A program made the translations under genes and the position numbers. A stretch of 64,000 nucleotides of DNA. It comes from Brachycybe producta (taxonomy: Eukaryota > Arthropoda > Diplopoda > Playtdesmida > Andrognathidae). Where the stretch lies: assembly GCA_036925085.1 (NCBI GenBank), contig JAUPFP010000022.1:247001-311000 (forward strand). Direction: 5' to 3'. This document shows positions 1-12,038 of this stretch, piece by piece (position 1 is the first letter of the stretch; each line of letters opens with the position of its first letter). Under the pieces are notes generated by a model. The model was given only the letters and a program-made list of their open reading frames with translations. It searched no databases and was not told the DNA's origin.

Positions 1-27
1 CAAATAGATGATTTAACTAAAATTTGC

Positions 28-175
28 ATAGGCAGCACTAAGGCCCTCAACATCAGACCTTTTATTTACAGTTTTATGACATCAGACCAACTAACAAACC
101 AATTAGAAACTGATGACGCTCATAAAAGGGCAGGGCAAACGAAAAATTAGTGCTGGGCAGAGATGTCTGTTTTTC
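28..175. mobile_element. Palindromic MITE fragment at window start
   Basis: Contains gacatcagaccaactaacaa and acgctcataaaagggc as in the palindromic module of the Helitrons. Confidence 0.55.
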
Positions 176-530
176 CTAGTGGTAAACAAAATGAAATAAA
201 ATCGTTGTTCAAGTCAAAGAGTGACAACTTGTCAACATATGTTGCGTGTTGCCATTTACGTTTTAAAATTTTTTTTTAAAATATTCTAATATTTGATCAA
301 TAGTTTTTAATGGATCTCTTCATTTTTTAGCTTCCTCTAAATTGTATTACCATATTTTATGCCTTTAATTTAATGTAATTGGTTTAGTAGAAAATTTGTT
401 TTTTTTCTATCTCCTGAAAAATTTTAATTTTGGCAAATACAACGTTTTTGAAATCTCTGCACGCTTCAATTATTATAATCATATTCTGCCCATTTCCTAA
501 AATAATCATTTTAGACTTTTATTAAATAAA

Positions 531-1073
531 CTAGTGGGGTAACCCGTCATAAATGACGGGAGCAAAATTCACAGGCAATTGTGCCCAGCATTAGAATTTC
601 TTTTCCTCCGCCCTTTAATGACGTCAGACCAAATAACAAACCAATTAGAAATTGATGACGTTCATAAAAGGGTGGAGCAAAAGAAATTCTAATGCTGGGC
701 GCAATTGCCCGTGATAAACTGTAGTTTAATTTTGCTACTATTATCCCCTCCCTTTTTTATATTTGAAAGAGAAAATGAGTTTTTCATTTTCTCTGGTGTG
801 CGCATGCGCGTCGTTTGTTCCTTTTTTACTCTTTTCATTTCAATTTCAGTCACCCCTCCACCTTTTTTCCTCCCTCCACGTTTCTCTCTCCCCCTCTACA
901 CTTTATAAACCTTTTCCCCTTTCCAATTTAATATCATGGGGTTCTTGGATGGGAAGCCTGCAACATATAGTTGACCTTGAGAAAAAAAAGCAGTTCATTT
1001 ATTCAAATTTATATAAATTTTGACAAAGGTGTTTCTCCAGCGTTAGAGGAAAGACACCCATCCAGACCTCGGA
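531..1073 (-). mobile_element. Non-autonomous Helitron, copy A
   Basis: Read on the minus strand it starts TCCGAGGTCTG after a host A and ends with the palindrome CCCGTCATTTATGACGGG, 8 nt, then CTAG before a host T: the Helitron terminal pattern. It contains the palindromic hAT-type module (about 570-715) and no Rep/helicase gene. ORFs inside are not conserved. Confidence 0.85.
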
Positions 1074-1098
1074 TATTATATATAATAATTATTTGGAC

Positions 1099-1560
1099 TC
1101 CACAACAAGATAAGAAATAATGAAATTGATTTTTATTTGAACTTTTATTTACATAATATATAATTTATATAAAAAAGTAATGCAAAAAAAGAAGTAAGAA
1201 ATATATTTATAGATTATAATGTCTTAATTATAATTAAGATGAACGATTTGAAAGTGCGGATTTAAGAAATATATTAATATTATTACAGTATAAACAAATT
1301 AGAAAAGGGAATAAGAAAACAAACGAAACCAAGATATATGGCACATTTTAAAACAAGAGAAGTTCTAATTAATTAATTGAAAGACAGATTAATTAATTAG
1401 CTTAATATTCATAAATAATAATAAAATAAATGTGCCACTCTCTCCATCAATCATCGAATTGATTGTCTCAACAAAAAACTAGAATTACAGAGAAGTAAAT
1501 GTTTATAAATTGAATCATCATTTATATATATTTATTATTATGAAGAGTTTTATTAAATTA
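1099..1560. repeat. AT-rich dispersed duplicate, copy 1
   Basis: Nearly identical to 26606-27085 over about 460 bp, ending at the Helitron insertion at 1561. No coding potential seen. Confidence 0.88.
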
Positions 1561-2099
1561 CTAGTGGGGGTAACCCGTCATAAATGATGGGAGCCAAATT
1601 CACAGACAATTGTGCCCAGCATTAGAATTTCTTTTCCTCCACCCTTTTATGACGTCAGACCAAGTAACAAACCAACTAGAAATTGATGACGTTCATAAAA
1701 GGGCTGAGCAAAAGAAATTCTAATGCTGAGCACAGTTGCCTGTGATAAACTGTAGTTTAATTTTGCTACTATTATCCCCTCCCCTTTTTATATTTGAAAG
1801 AGAAAACGAGTTTTTCATTTTCTCTGGTGTGCGCATGCGTGTTGTTTGTTCCTTTTTTTACTCCTTTCAATTTCAGTTTCCCCCTCCCCCTTTTTTCCCC
1901 ATCCACGTTTCTCTCTCTCTCCCCTCTACACTTTCCAACCTTTTCCGCTCTCCAATTTAATATCATGGGGTTCTTGGATGGGAAGAGTGCAACATACCGT
2001 ATAGTTGACCTTGAGAAAAAAGCGGTTCATTTATTCATTTAAATTTATATAAATTCCGACGACGTGGTTCAAGGTTTTTGTCCTTAATTGTTTGTACAG
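1561..2099 (-). mobile_element. Non-autonomous Helitron, copy B (3' part), split by the retrotransposon
   Basis: CTAG end at 1561; the rest matches copy A up to about 2060 and then continues to tttgtacag at 2099, where the RT element begins. The remainder resumes at 4158. The related AT-rich sequence at 26606-27085 shows the site without it. Confidence 0.82.
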
Positions 2100-3871
2100 G
2101 TATGGTACACTAGCAAAGTTAAAAGGGCTCTTCGTAAGCAACGCTTATGGAGGAATAGGGCTAGAAATCACCCAAAATTAGTGAATTGCAATGAATTCCG
2201 TATTGCACGCACAACAGCGAAACGGGAAATCTTGTTAGCTCACGATAATTTTAAAACAGAAACGCTTGGAGAATGGTTAAAAACGGACCCAAAATTATTT
2301 TGGCGTTACATCATGAACTCTAGGCGAAGTAGAGAATCTATTCCTTCTCTGGTTGACACAAATGGGAAGCTTGTTTCGGATTCAGTAGGGAAAGCTACCT
2401 TATTAAATGAACAATACAAGAAGGTCTTCACAATGGATGATGGCATACCACAAGAAGGTTTTCCTTCAACATCTCTTTTTATGGATCAAATTGTAATAAC
2501 TGCAGATGGGATAGTCAAGCAACTTCTAAAATTAGACTCAAATAAAACCTGTGGTCCAGATGGGATGTATGCTATCATTTTAAAAAATCTTTCACAAGAG
2601 TTGGGTCCATACCTTCAGTTAATTTTTCAACAGAGTTTAGATGTAGGTATTGTACCAGATATGTGGAAATTAGCTAATGTTAGTCCAATTTTTAAATCAG
2701 GAGACAAGTCTCAGGTAACTAATTACAGACCCGTGTTTTTAACCTCGATAGTTTGCAAGGTTCTTGAACATATTATATATTCCTCCTCAATGAATTTTCT
2801 TATGGAAAACAATCTTTTGTGTGATAACCAGCATGGGTTTCTTAGGGGGCATTCATGTGACACCCAGCTTATTCTTTTAGTTGATGACCTTCAGAAAATT
2901 TTAGACAAAGGCAGTCAGATAGATTTGGTTTTTCTTGATCTCTGCAAGGCATTTGACAGTTTCTCACTCAAAACTAATGATCAAAATTAGTGGGTATGGA
3001 TTGGGTGAACAGGTGTATAAATGGGTGCATTCTTTTTTGAGTGATAGGAAACAAAGGGTTGTTGCAGGTGGGTCTGAATCTGACTGGATAGGGGTTACAT
3101 CAGGGGTTCCTCAGGGTAGTGTGTTGGGTCCGCTTCTGTTTCTTTTGTATATCAATGACCTCAGCAGTCAAGTTAGCAGCAATTGCCGGCTATTTGCAGA
3201 TGATACAATAATTTATCGTGAGGTTACCTCTGACAATGATTGCCATACTATTGATAGTGACTTGAAAGCAATAGAGGCATGGTGTTCTAAATGGCAACTT
3301 CAACTTAATAAGGGAAAATGTTGTGTAATGAGGGTAGCTAGGGGAAGGATTCCAATAATATTTCCATATAGAATAGGGGCCATTCCACTTAATAACGTAG
3401 ATTCTTATAAATATTTGGGGGTAACGATTACAGCTAAACTTTCTTGGAAGCTGCATGTTGAACAGATTATTTCCAAGTCTATGCAGATGCTTAGGTTTAG
3501 TCAATGCGTTCTAAGAAGGTGTCCCAGGGAGGTAAAATGTATAGCATATCAATCATTAGTACGTCCCCATCTAGAATACTGCAGCTCCATGTGGAATCCC
3601 CACACTGAAGACTTAGCTCACTATAGAAATGGTCCAATGCAGGGCTGCTAGGTTTGTTTGTGGTAAATATGGATATGCCGACAGTGTAACTAAAATGCTT
3701 TCAGAGCTTGGTTGGGATAGTTTACTTGCAAGACATTCAGATTTTAGTCTTAATATCTTTAATCGAATGCTAGAAGGCTCTTGCCCTAAACCTATTTCAA
3801 GTAAACTATGCAGGGCATTATATTTGGGTAGGGGTGACCACTCTAACAAAGTTGGAGAGATTTTTGCATGA
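2088..3871 (+). pseudogene. Reverse transcriptase ORF remnant
   Basis: Coding remains of the retrotransposon, broken by a 1-nt deletion near 2952 and a roughly 2-nt deletion near 3620. RT fingers, palm and thumb can be followed; catalytic Asp residues are intact, but endonuclease and any ORF1 are absent. The motif style resembles chelicerate (tick) CR1/L2-type RTs, from memory. Confidence 0.88.
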
Positions 3872-4157
3872 ACAGATTCTTATTACAGGTCATTTGTCCC
3901 GAGGGCGATTCGACAATGAAACTCGCTTGCTGGGGATTTCGTGCAGGAAAAACGTATTTTATGGGAGTCATAATTTTGTTTTGTTTTGACAATGCATACA
4001 TTTGCAGCATTAAAAAATATTAAAATTCTTGTTGGGTTTATATCAATAGGGTTTTATATTTTCTGATTTTGACAATGCATTTTCTATGCTGCACTTGGGC
4101 TCTTGTCCCTCTGCCATAGGCCTTTATGGCTGCTTGCAGAGTAATTTTTCAAATTCA
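2100..4157 (+). mobile_element. CR1/L2-like non-LTR retrotransposon, 5' truncated and frameshifted
   Basis: Reverse transcriptase region in three frames. Frame 1 (to about 2950) has NYRP and LVFLDLCKAFDS (first catalytic Asp). After a 1-nt loss, frame 2 (about 2955-3620) has SGVPQGSVLGPLLFLLYIND and LFADDT (catalytic Asp pair). After a second small deletion, frame 3 (3629-3871) has the MVQCRAARFV thumb-type motif. The endonuclease domain is missing. The 3' end has a short AAATTC-type repeat. Helitron sequence on each side and a repeated tacag show it inserted into the Helitron at 1561. Not active. Confidence 0.9.
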
Positions 4158-4208
4158 AATACAGCGTTAGGTCACAGACAAAAAGGAAACACAGAAAGAC
4201 GGGGCTTA
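4158..4208 (-). mobile_element. Helitron copy B, 5' terminal remainder
   Basis: cgttaggtcacagaca-aaaagg follows directly on the retrotransposon end and continues the sequence interrupted at 2099, judged against the copies at 4428 and 55051. It ends at an AT microsatellite. Confidence 0.7.
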
Positions 4209-4228
4209 ATATATATATATATATATAC

Positions 4229-4295
<67 letters not shown>

Positions 4296-4316
4296 TATAC
4301 ATATATATATATATAC

Positions 4317-4357
<41 letters not shown>

Positions 4358-4362
4358 TATAC

Positions 4363-4429
<67 letters not shown>

Positions 4430-4475
4430 CCCCAGCTTTCTGTGTTTCCTTTTTGTCTGTGACCTAATGCTGTAC
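4160..4475. repeat. AT microsatellite foldback
   Basis: About 220 bp of TA dinucleotides with interspersed TACATA units, framed by a near-perfect 48-bp inverted repeat (GGTCACAGACAAAAAGG on the left, its complement on the right). The long Ile/Tyr ORFs here are artefacts. Confidence 0.9.
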
Positions 4476-4615
4476 AAAAAGGACAAAAACCTTGAACCAC
4501 TTTCGGAATTTATATAAATTTAAATGAATGAACCGCTTTTTTTCTCAAGGTCAACTGTATGTTGCACTCTCCCAATCCAAGAACCCCATGATATTAAATT
4601 GGAGAGGGGAATTTA
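4428..4615 (+). mobile_element. Helitron fragment in inverse orientation to copy B
   Basis: Matches the 5' part of the family in the opposite direction, from the AT microsatellite through cggaatttatataaattt to tgatattaaattgg. With 4158-4208 it forms an inverted repeat around the AT tract. Confidence 0.75.
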
Positions 4616-4870
4616 TGAGAAAAAAAAGAAAAGCTTCTGATTTTTTTGCATATCTCAATGAGGTCCAAACTCAAGAAGAAAACTTGGCATTAAAACTTCA
4701 CCTTGAACTCTCTGTGGAAGGTTCCAACATTGAAAAATCTTTGCACACAAGAGATTTTTTTGTTTGGAACCCTTCTTCAGAGTTCAGAGGGTGTGTTCCA
4801 CAGATGGGACGATTCTAACTGTGACAATGCCAAGGGTTGTAGTTGGAGGCTAGCAGTGAAGGGGGGGGGG
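4616..4870. repeat. Dispersed repeat, three copies
   Basis: tgaactctctgtgg, ggttccaacattgaaaaatc and ggaggctagcagtga recur at 28565-28800; a reverse piece is at 29020-29100. Class unknown. Confidence 0.7.
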
Positions 4871-5061
4871 GGGTTGAAGCGCCAAGGTCAGATATTGCCT
4901 ACCTAAGATTTTGTAGCCAGTATAAGTGCCTGAGGAAGTGGGCTTTGTGTAAATCTCATTATACACCATCAATTGTCTTCAATAAATGTAAAATATATGT
5001 TAAATTACTTCTTCAAAGTTTCATTAATGATCTATTTTTCTTAAATGATCACATCTACTAG

Positions 5062-5560
5062 AGTGCTTTCTCAAGCTTAAACTTCATTCACGCGACGTCG
5101 AGCAACCTACTTCGAGCGAGCATCAGCGCACATGCGCATCTTTATACCATATACAAGCAACTAATAGCGACTTGTCAAAGCGTCGCGACTTGTTACTCAG
5201 TCGCAAACGTTTCAAGTCGCTGCCCAACAACCAATCAGAGACCAGATTTTCTTACATACGGCATCTTCATTGCCATTTTGTATGACATCACACACCATGA
5301 AGACACACCCAAAATGTTTGTAGGTGCAGCACATATGTAGTGTGTGCCAGCGACTAGTGACTTGCTACTTCAAGTCGCTATGCTAGTCACTAGTCGCAGA
5401 TGCTACACTCAAGGTAGCAGGTAGACCTGTGTGCCGCTGGGCGAAAACGCCGCCGGTGTTTTTGAAGCTAAAAACACTGCCGCTCGCCGCTTGTCATTTT
5501 TTAAAAAAAACCGCCGCCACTCGCCGCCGGCAGCCGGTGTATGACTGGCGGCCGCCGAAT
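5062..5560. other. No gene; cgacttg/ctagtcgc repeat region and GC-rich tract
   Basis: Inverted cgacttg and actagtcgc motifs at 5080-5410 look like a MITE remnant. 5430-5560 is unusually GC-rich (gccgccgg repeats). Confidence 0.4.
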
Positions 5561-6276
5561 TCAAATTTGTTTTGGTTGGTTTTGTTTCAAAAACTGCCAT
5601 AGGAATGAAATGATACCATATAGATGGGTTACCTATGCACATGGGGACCATCTAAATTAGAAAAGGCTTACTGCGCATGTAGTGGCGCAAGAACCCTTCA
5701 GTCAGAAATGGTGCGCACTCCATTTGCCTCATATTAGAGCACAGTCCCGGTTATTACATGTTTCTTGCTATGTGTTACGTGTTACTTACCCTCCTTTTTA
5801 TGACGTCATTACAAATATACTCACAAGAAAGTGGTCAAAAATGAGACAATTTATATTCTCCATTTTGGTTTTTGTAAAATGTGGACGCAAAAATGTCAAG
5901 TGAACTATTTTCTTAAAAAAAAAACAACACGAAAAAATTCAAGTTGTTTTCAAAAGTAGAATGTAAAAGATTAGTCACCTGTGACCCAGAATGAAAATGA
6001 CCCTTTTTTTAAAAAAACAACTAATTTTTATAGAAACGTAGATTTTGATTTCGAAAAGTACAGTAGAAAAAAGAAACAAGGACACCGATAAAATTAATGT
6101 TTTCTTCCTCACACTTGGCTTCTCTTCTCTGTTACAATCTTTCCTACTTGGGGGGGCGCCGCAACTGCTGGGGGGGGGGGGGGGGGGGGGGCGCAGGAGG
6201 TTTGGGGGCGCAAGAAACGAAATGAAAGTCGATGTATTTTTCAGTTATTTTCGAAAATAAATTGACTTTCATTTAA

Positions 6277-6605
6277 TATTTACTTTGAACGGTGGAACGG
6301 TCGGAAAAACGGTACGAACAGTTGGAAAAATAGTACGGACAGTCGGAAGGTTAGGTTTAGTAAAATTAAGTTCTTGCAGGGGGTCTGGGGGGTGCAGCCC
6401 CACGACTTTTGAAAGAATTATTATATCAAATTAGTTCATTGTTCCGACTGTTCCCTAATATGTTCAACGGGAGGAACGGTCGGAACAATGGATAAATTTG
6501 ATTTAATAACTAAAAAAAATTGGAGGGGGGGCTTCCTGCAACAAGCTTCATTTTACTAAATCTAACCTTCTGACTGTTCCGCCGTTCATCAAAATAGCAC
6601 CCCCC
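6277..6605. mobile_element. GGAACAGTCGGAA inverted-repeat element
   Basis: ggtggaacggtcggaaa...ctgttccgccgttcatc arms; relative at 22787-23051 with ctattttgatgaatggc and gttcatcaaaatagca ends. Confidence 0.6.
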
Positions 6606-7340
6606 TAGTATGAGGGCTAAGTGGAGGGGGAGGTAAGGGGGCGCAAAGTTTTAAGTGGCGGGGGGGGGGGGGGCGCAACCAAACCTAGCTACGCCACTGG
6701 CAATGATTACTTACAAAACTGACTCAGGTTGAATGTCTGTAATCCTGAATCTGACAGGGGCTGGGCCTCAAATATATTCGTTGTGGGCCGCGAGTTTGAC
6801 GTGCTTGGTGTACAATGTACATGCTTACATCAAAGTATGCTATAGAACATAATAGTCACTGCAGTGGCTCCATCCGGAGAGACAAAAAACAAAAACATAT
6901 GTTCAGCCCCCGTAACAGAAGCAATCACAGATTCATTTGTTGCTGTAGAAATGATAGTCTAAATCTGTAAATCGATTCGGAAAATCGGCAAATTGAGATC
7001 ATTTGAAATATATTGAAATAAATGGTTAGAATTTCATTTTTATTGATATTTCTTCAGTTACAATGTTGGAATTTTTAAACATTTCTGTAGATTATAAAGT
7101 TTCCAAAGTGCAATTCGGTTAATTAATTAGTGCCAACATTGACTTAACTTGATTATAAGTGCATAAAATTAAACAACTTGTTTATTAGGTGTGGTTTGTG
7201 TCGTTTCCAATTTGCATCAATCAGTCCAACTTTCCATACAGTTTTTTTTTACTTCCTGTGTTGTCTTATCAGTTGAAAAAAAATGTTGCCAGAGAAATTA
7301 ATTAAAAGAAAATTAATTAAAATGTCATTTAAATTATAAC

Positions 7341-7346
7341 TTTATT
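7341..7346 (-). promoter_or_regulatory. Poly(A) signal of peptide gene copy 1
   Basis: AATAAA on the minus strand about 36 nt past the stop, identical in position in copy 2. Confidence 0.6.
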
Positions 7347-7381
7347 TCACACTTACTATTGGCTCCATTGTGAAATGAATT

Positions 7382-8553
7382 TCAATTTGTGTTAGAACAT
7401 CTGCAACGCATATAACTTAGCTTACATCCATACTTGAATCTACGTTTATGACATTTGTTTTGACAGCGTGTCGTTAGTTTGAACCCATGACAACTTACGA
7501 TTGGAAACTTATTAGTGATGGTGTTTTGTCTTCTAGAGACTAGAAGAGGAAATGAATCATGGATGGCACGGATAGGCGTGCACGGATGACACGGAGTTGG
7601 TGGCCGACTAGACTGTAGTAAGGTCAACACACATAACTAACAATCTTTCAGATTTGAGAGCACAACAAACCACAACAGCACACGTGACCGTGAGTTTGTC
7701 GGTGGTTGTACATCTGCGCGGATGCCTGTCAATCATATGCCCCCTAGGAATCACTTAAACTCGAGTTATTTTTTACTTAAGGTGGCTGAATAGATATGTA
7801 TTTTTTTGTTATTGCCCCCAGATGTCTCCATTGCATGGCTATTATGTCCTAAAGGAGGTCTCTTCTCGGGAATCTGCTTTTATATTTTTCAATTGAAGTT
7901 TTTGAGAAATAGAAATATTACTAAAAAATTAAAAATGTTTTATCAACCGGAATAGTTGGTGGCAATACTAAGTTTTTTTGATGATGATATCTTTCAAAAT
8001 AAACTTTTTATGAAAGTTTGAAAATGCCAAAAATAGTTTTCCATTAAAATAGTGATGGAAACCCCCCCCCCCCCAAAGAAAGTGTCTTTTTCAAACTGAA
8101 CTAACTATAAAGTTGTTTATTTGTTTAAATATTGCTATGAAAACACTTTTAACATAGCCTTTTACCATTCTAGTTTTGAAAACAATTTAAATTTTTTCAG
8201 AATGTTTTTTTAAAAAATAGCTTGCCAAATTTGACAAAAAAAAAACGGTCTACATGTGTATGGAGCAGAGTGTTAGTCATTGCAGTGGTGCGTTCCGGAA
8301 TGACAAAAACAAAATAAATTTCTATTCAGCCACCATAAGCACAAATCTCGAGGACATAATTAATTAGTATACTAGTACTTAAGTAAGTTAAATTAAAGTG
8401 TAGCTGACATCTCTGAAAACAATTTTAATTTTTTTATCTACCATGAGACCGATGGTGATGTACTGGAAAAGCTTCACAATCGTCTGCGTCCGTAGTTATG
8501 ATCAGCAGGCAAACGATGAGACACACGACAGAAATTGATGTCAAACTTTTCAT
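7382..8553 (-). CDS. Defensin-like secreted CS-alpha-beta peptide, copy 1 (two exons)
   Basis: Exon 1 (8553-8442) starts MKSLT, with a hydrophobic core rich in V, L, I and C and a likely signal cleavage near residue 23, then a His-rich stretch. It ends at donor G|GTAGAT, phase 1. Exon 2 (7539-7382) follows a cttctag acceptor, is phase-compatible, and continues through a dibasic SRR site to a cysteine domain spaced C-x8-C-x3-C-x8-C-x6-C-x-C, stop TGA. CxxxC plus CxC is the cysteine-stabilised alpha-beta signature of invertebrate defensins and related toxins. The mature part is strongly basic. I infer a processed, secreted antimicrobial-type peptide; target and tissue are unknown. The 902-bp intron carries a MITE. 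A conserved AATAAA lies about 40 bp past the stop. Confidence 0.86.
7779..8338. mobile_element. GGTGGC MITE inside peptide gene copy 1 intron
   Basis: Imperfect terminal repeats aaggtggctgaatagat...tctattcagccacc, with the inner gatatctttcaaaataaac motif. Family members: 17727-18219, 35533-36053, 52224-52672, 55337-55885. Confidence 0.8.
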
Positions 8554-9199
8554 TTTAATTTATTTAATGTACTTTATTTATCTAAAAGAAATTTTAAAAA
8601 AAACAAGATGTAACACAGTTATATGTAACACAGAACCAATCGGCCACTTCTTTTAAAAACAATTCAGTTTCTATTAAATGGGATTTAATATTTAGCTATT
8701 ATTAATGGTTGACATTAAATGGCATTGAAACTAATCCTGTTTTTTACTTTAAGAGCCTAGATATAGCGTTTAGTTCAAGATTTCTCCGAATGTAGGTGCT
8801 GCGATCGTTTTTGATTGAAAAACTGGTTTTTAACGTTTTTTTCTCCGGGTTGGAAGTCACATAATAATTAATAGAAAAATAATTTCAAGTGCTAACCTTG
8901 TAAAAAAGAAACATAGTGAATCCAATAGAATAATGCACATGCTAATTATTTTGTTATTGTTCTAAGTCGTTTTTAAGAAGAGTTCTTCAAATGTTTGTGT
9001 TACGGTTTTTTGGTCCAATGGGATTTAACATGGAGTTAAAAAACGAACGATTTTGAACCTTATTTAAAAATAGAAGGAGCTTTTCAAAGTTTATATAAAT
9101 TGAGCAATTAAAGAACGATACTTTTTATTGCATTTTGCGCTTTACTGTATTTTAATTGAGCGATTTTAATGAGGCAATTTCTTGCAAGTTTAGTAACAC

Positions 9200-9681
9200 C
9201 AGGGTTGGAAAAAAACATGTTTTTTTTTTAAAAAAACAAAACATGTTTTATTTAAAAAAAACATGTTTTTTTAAGAAAAAAATGGTTTTTATTAAAATAA
9301 TGCTTTTCTTGTTAAATTCGTACTTTTAATTTTTCGAATTGAAATTGGGATACTAGTTGGTGACTTGTCGTGTACAGTGTGTGGTGAATTTATTAGAAGA
9401 GCAAATGAAATTAGTGGCATAGCTAGGAACGGTCCTAGGGTTTCTGGTCTTATACAGTAACAGTAATACTATTATAGGGTGCCTAATTATGCTAAGTTGA
9501 CAACACGGTCAGTGGGATTTGGGACAATGTTATATTTATAATAATACTATAAGTATAAGCCCTTATTTTTATCACAGCCCCACATTACGGCACCCAGGAC
9601 AAATGCCACATCTGCCAGTGAATGAACTTCTGTTCGTCCCTTCCGATTTCTAATTGCCTGTGTCATAGCCTCCTATAGCCT

Positions 9682-9777
<96 letters not shown>

Positions 9778-10101
9778 CATAGCTACAAAATGAACTCGTC
9801 TAAAACTTCACTTATAGTATTCATGTTCATATACCATAGTCCCGCTAGAGGCGCCACTTCGAAAACAACGTCAAAAGTGACCAGCATTTTGGTTGTGCTT
9901 GTGAATGGCGTTTTTATTCTATAAATCTAATCTAATTTCAGTCTGTACAGAGAATTCACCATGATTGTATGATTTTAAGTTCATGAATATTTAACTGGCA
10001 CACTTTTTTAAAAATTGGTTGATTTAAAACAATGTTTTTAAAAAAAAAACATGCTGTTTAAAACATGTTTTAAACAAAATGTTTTAAAACAGCCAACCCT
10101 G
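9200..10101. mobile_element. hAT-type DNA transposon, non-autonomous
   Basis: Terminal inverted repeats CAGGGTTGG...CCAACCCTG are flanked by a perfect 8-bp duplication AGTAACAC (9192-9199 and 10102-10109). Eight-base duplications mark the hAT superfamily. No transposase. Interior has acatgtttttt-rich inverted tracts. Confidence 0.85.
9683..9773. repeat. (AT)n microsatellite
   Basis: About 90 bp of uninterrupted AT dinucleotides inside the hAT element at 9200-10101. Confidence 0.95.
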
Positions 10102-11534
10102 AGTAACACCATATAGTAACACTCCTTTGTCTCGTTGTTGTCTGCTCAAAACAACAAGATGGACGTGTATTTATTCTCGTAATTTAAGTTTGACAATGTT
10201 TTTCATTTGTAAAACACCAGTGCCTTTTTAGGGACACTTCTTATTAACACATTTGAAATAAAATTAAAAAGAAAATTTTGTAATGGGCGCCCTTTTTTTA
10301 TAAACAGCCCCCCCCTCCATACCCAATACCCGAGATCCGCCACTGCCTATATACATTATATAATTAGACATATTGCTTGTAGTGCAATAAGTGGGAATGG
10401 AGAAAACAGGGCGAAATTTGTCAGTCAATGAGAATGGATTCCAAATGTTCTTTCCCCACTAATTAGTTTAATTATGATTAATTTTTCATCAGATTTTGAA
10501 ATTTATTTCTGGGTGGTTCTACACATTTCAAGGATTCTACCCATTTAATTTAGTTTTTTTTTTTAGAAAATGGTTAACTATTTTTGATCATTTTATAAAA
10601 AAAATTAACTTTACTGTTTAGAGTTTGAGTATTTCTTATAAATTATTATGAGCAACTCAAAAGTGAGAAGCCACAAAAAACGAAGCGGAACGAAGAAAAT
10701 GTGTTTCATAGCAAAAAAATTTACACTTCCTTACTTTTCCCTGCGATTAGTGATGTGCCATGGAAATATTTCACGTGAAATGTGAAATATTTCATTTCAT
10801 ATCTATGTGATGCAATAAATTTCTATAGAGTTTCTGGAATTCCTTGTTTTATACTTAGTTAACGGTGTAGAATACTTTATGGTATTTAAAAAAGTGGTTC
10901 GATGGTTCGAAGCCAACTGGTATAATTACATGAAAAGTGAATTTTTGTGATTTTAATGAAAGTCTGTGCATAAATTAAATTTCTTACCAAAATGAGTCGA
11001 ACTACTTTTTCTTGTACGAAAGTGTGTTGTGGTCCATAATTGCTGAAACTACTGCTATACTCATAAAAGAAATACAACGAAATACAGAAATAGATACGTG
11101 ATGAACATTAGTAGAAAAATAATATTTGTATTTTGAAATGTTTGTATTGACAGTGCAATTTTTGTTTGAATTCTGCTACTTTTTTTCTGCAGGCAAACAA
11201 AACAGTTATGTACTTAGTATGGGACGGGGTTGCTAAAGTTTTTGTCATCAGTAATATTTGCCTTGTTTTATTTTTGTAGTTAAACTCAGGCTGCCAAAAA
11301 AAAATAATTTTTCAAATTTTTTTTTCCTTTAATTTTCACAGTTAAGAAACCTTAAAAATTTGTAAAGTAAAACCCAAAAATTTATTAAACCCAATTTGTA
11401 AATTATCATTCATTTTTGACCACATTGTTTTTTGGACTAATATCAGTATACTAATTTCGAACTGTTGTGCTGGTTTTTGGACAGAATGAAGGTTTCTGGC
11501 TGATTATGCATGGCCGTATGCAGCTTTGCAATGT

Positions 11535-11670
11535 TTGTTGTGACGCAAAAAATAGTCTTATTAGGATACCGATTCCTGAAAACGGCAAACTTTTGATGGT
11601 GGATGGATGGATTCTGGGTCGAACAACTCAAAAACTAGACCTGATATTTGAGTGCAGATTTTTTTTATAG
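11535..11670 (+). other. Unidentified ORF conserved in both duplication units (unit 1 copy)
   Basis: An open stretch with NVCCDAK, ENGKLLMVDGWILG and LIFECRFF. The unit-2 copy (about 20390-20542) keeps the frame through a 3-nt length difference and several substitutions, which hints at a coding exon. No family recognised and no Met or splice sites assigned; it could equally be an old transposon piece. Confidence 0.35.
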
Positions 11671-11919
11671 TGCACAAGTACAGTAGGTTCTTATCATGAA
11701 TTTGTCCATAATAACATTTTGTAAATAAAATATTCTTCATTAAGCCAGGAACTAATTTTATTTCTGTTCAACTTTGGTTTTTTTCTGTTTGATTGTTGCT
11801 TTGAATGAGCCAGCAGCTGTAAAGCAAGCAATAAATTTAAGAAGCAATAACGGTAGAACATCGATTATCGGAATGTTGGACTAGTTCCAATAATCATAAG
11901 AATAATAATAATTATTATA

Positions 11920-12038
11920 TATTATTATATTATTATATTATATTATTATATTATATTATTATATTATATTATTATATTATATTATTATATTATATTATTA
12001 TATTATATTATTATATTATATTATTATATTATATATTA
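11920..12038. repeat. TTATATTA microsatellite
   Basis: Repeats of TTATATTATTATA adjoining the Helitron at 12039. Confidence 0.9.

Noticed and set aside
705-2042. Repeated ORFs MPVINCSLILLLL and relatives
   Set aside because: They fall in Helitron copies at equal positions but lose frame between copies; sequence repeat, not a gene.
4084-4517. Long Ile/Tyr ORFs on both strands
   Set aside because: Translations of the TATA microsatellite; no coding signal.
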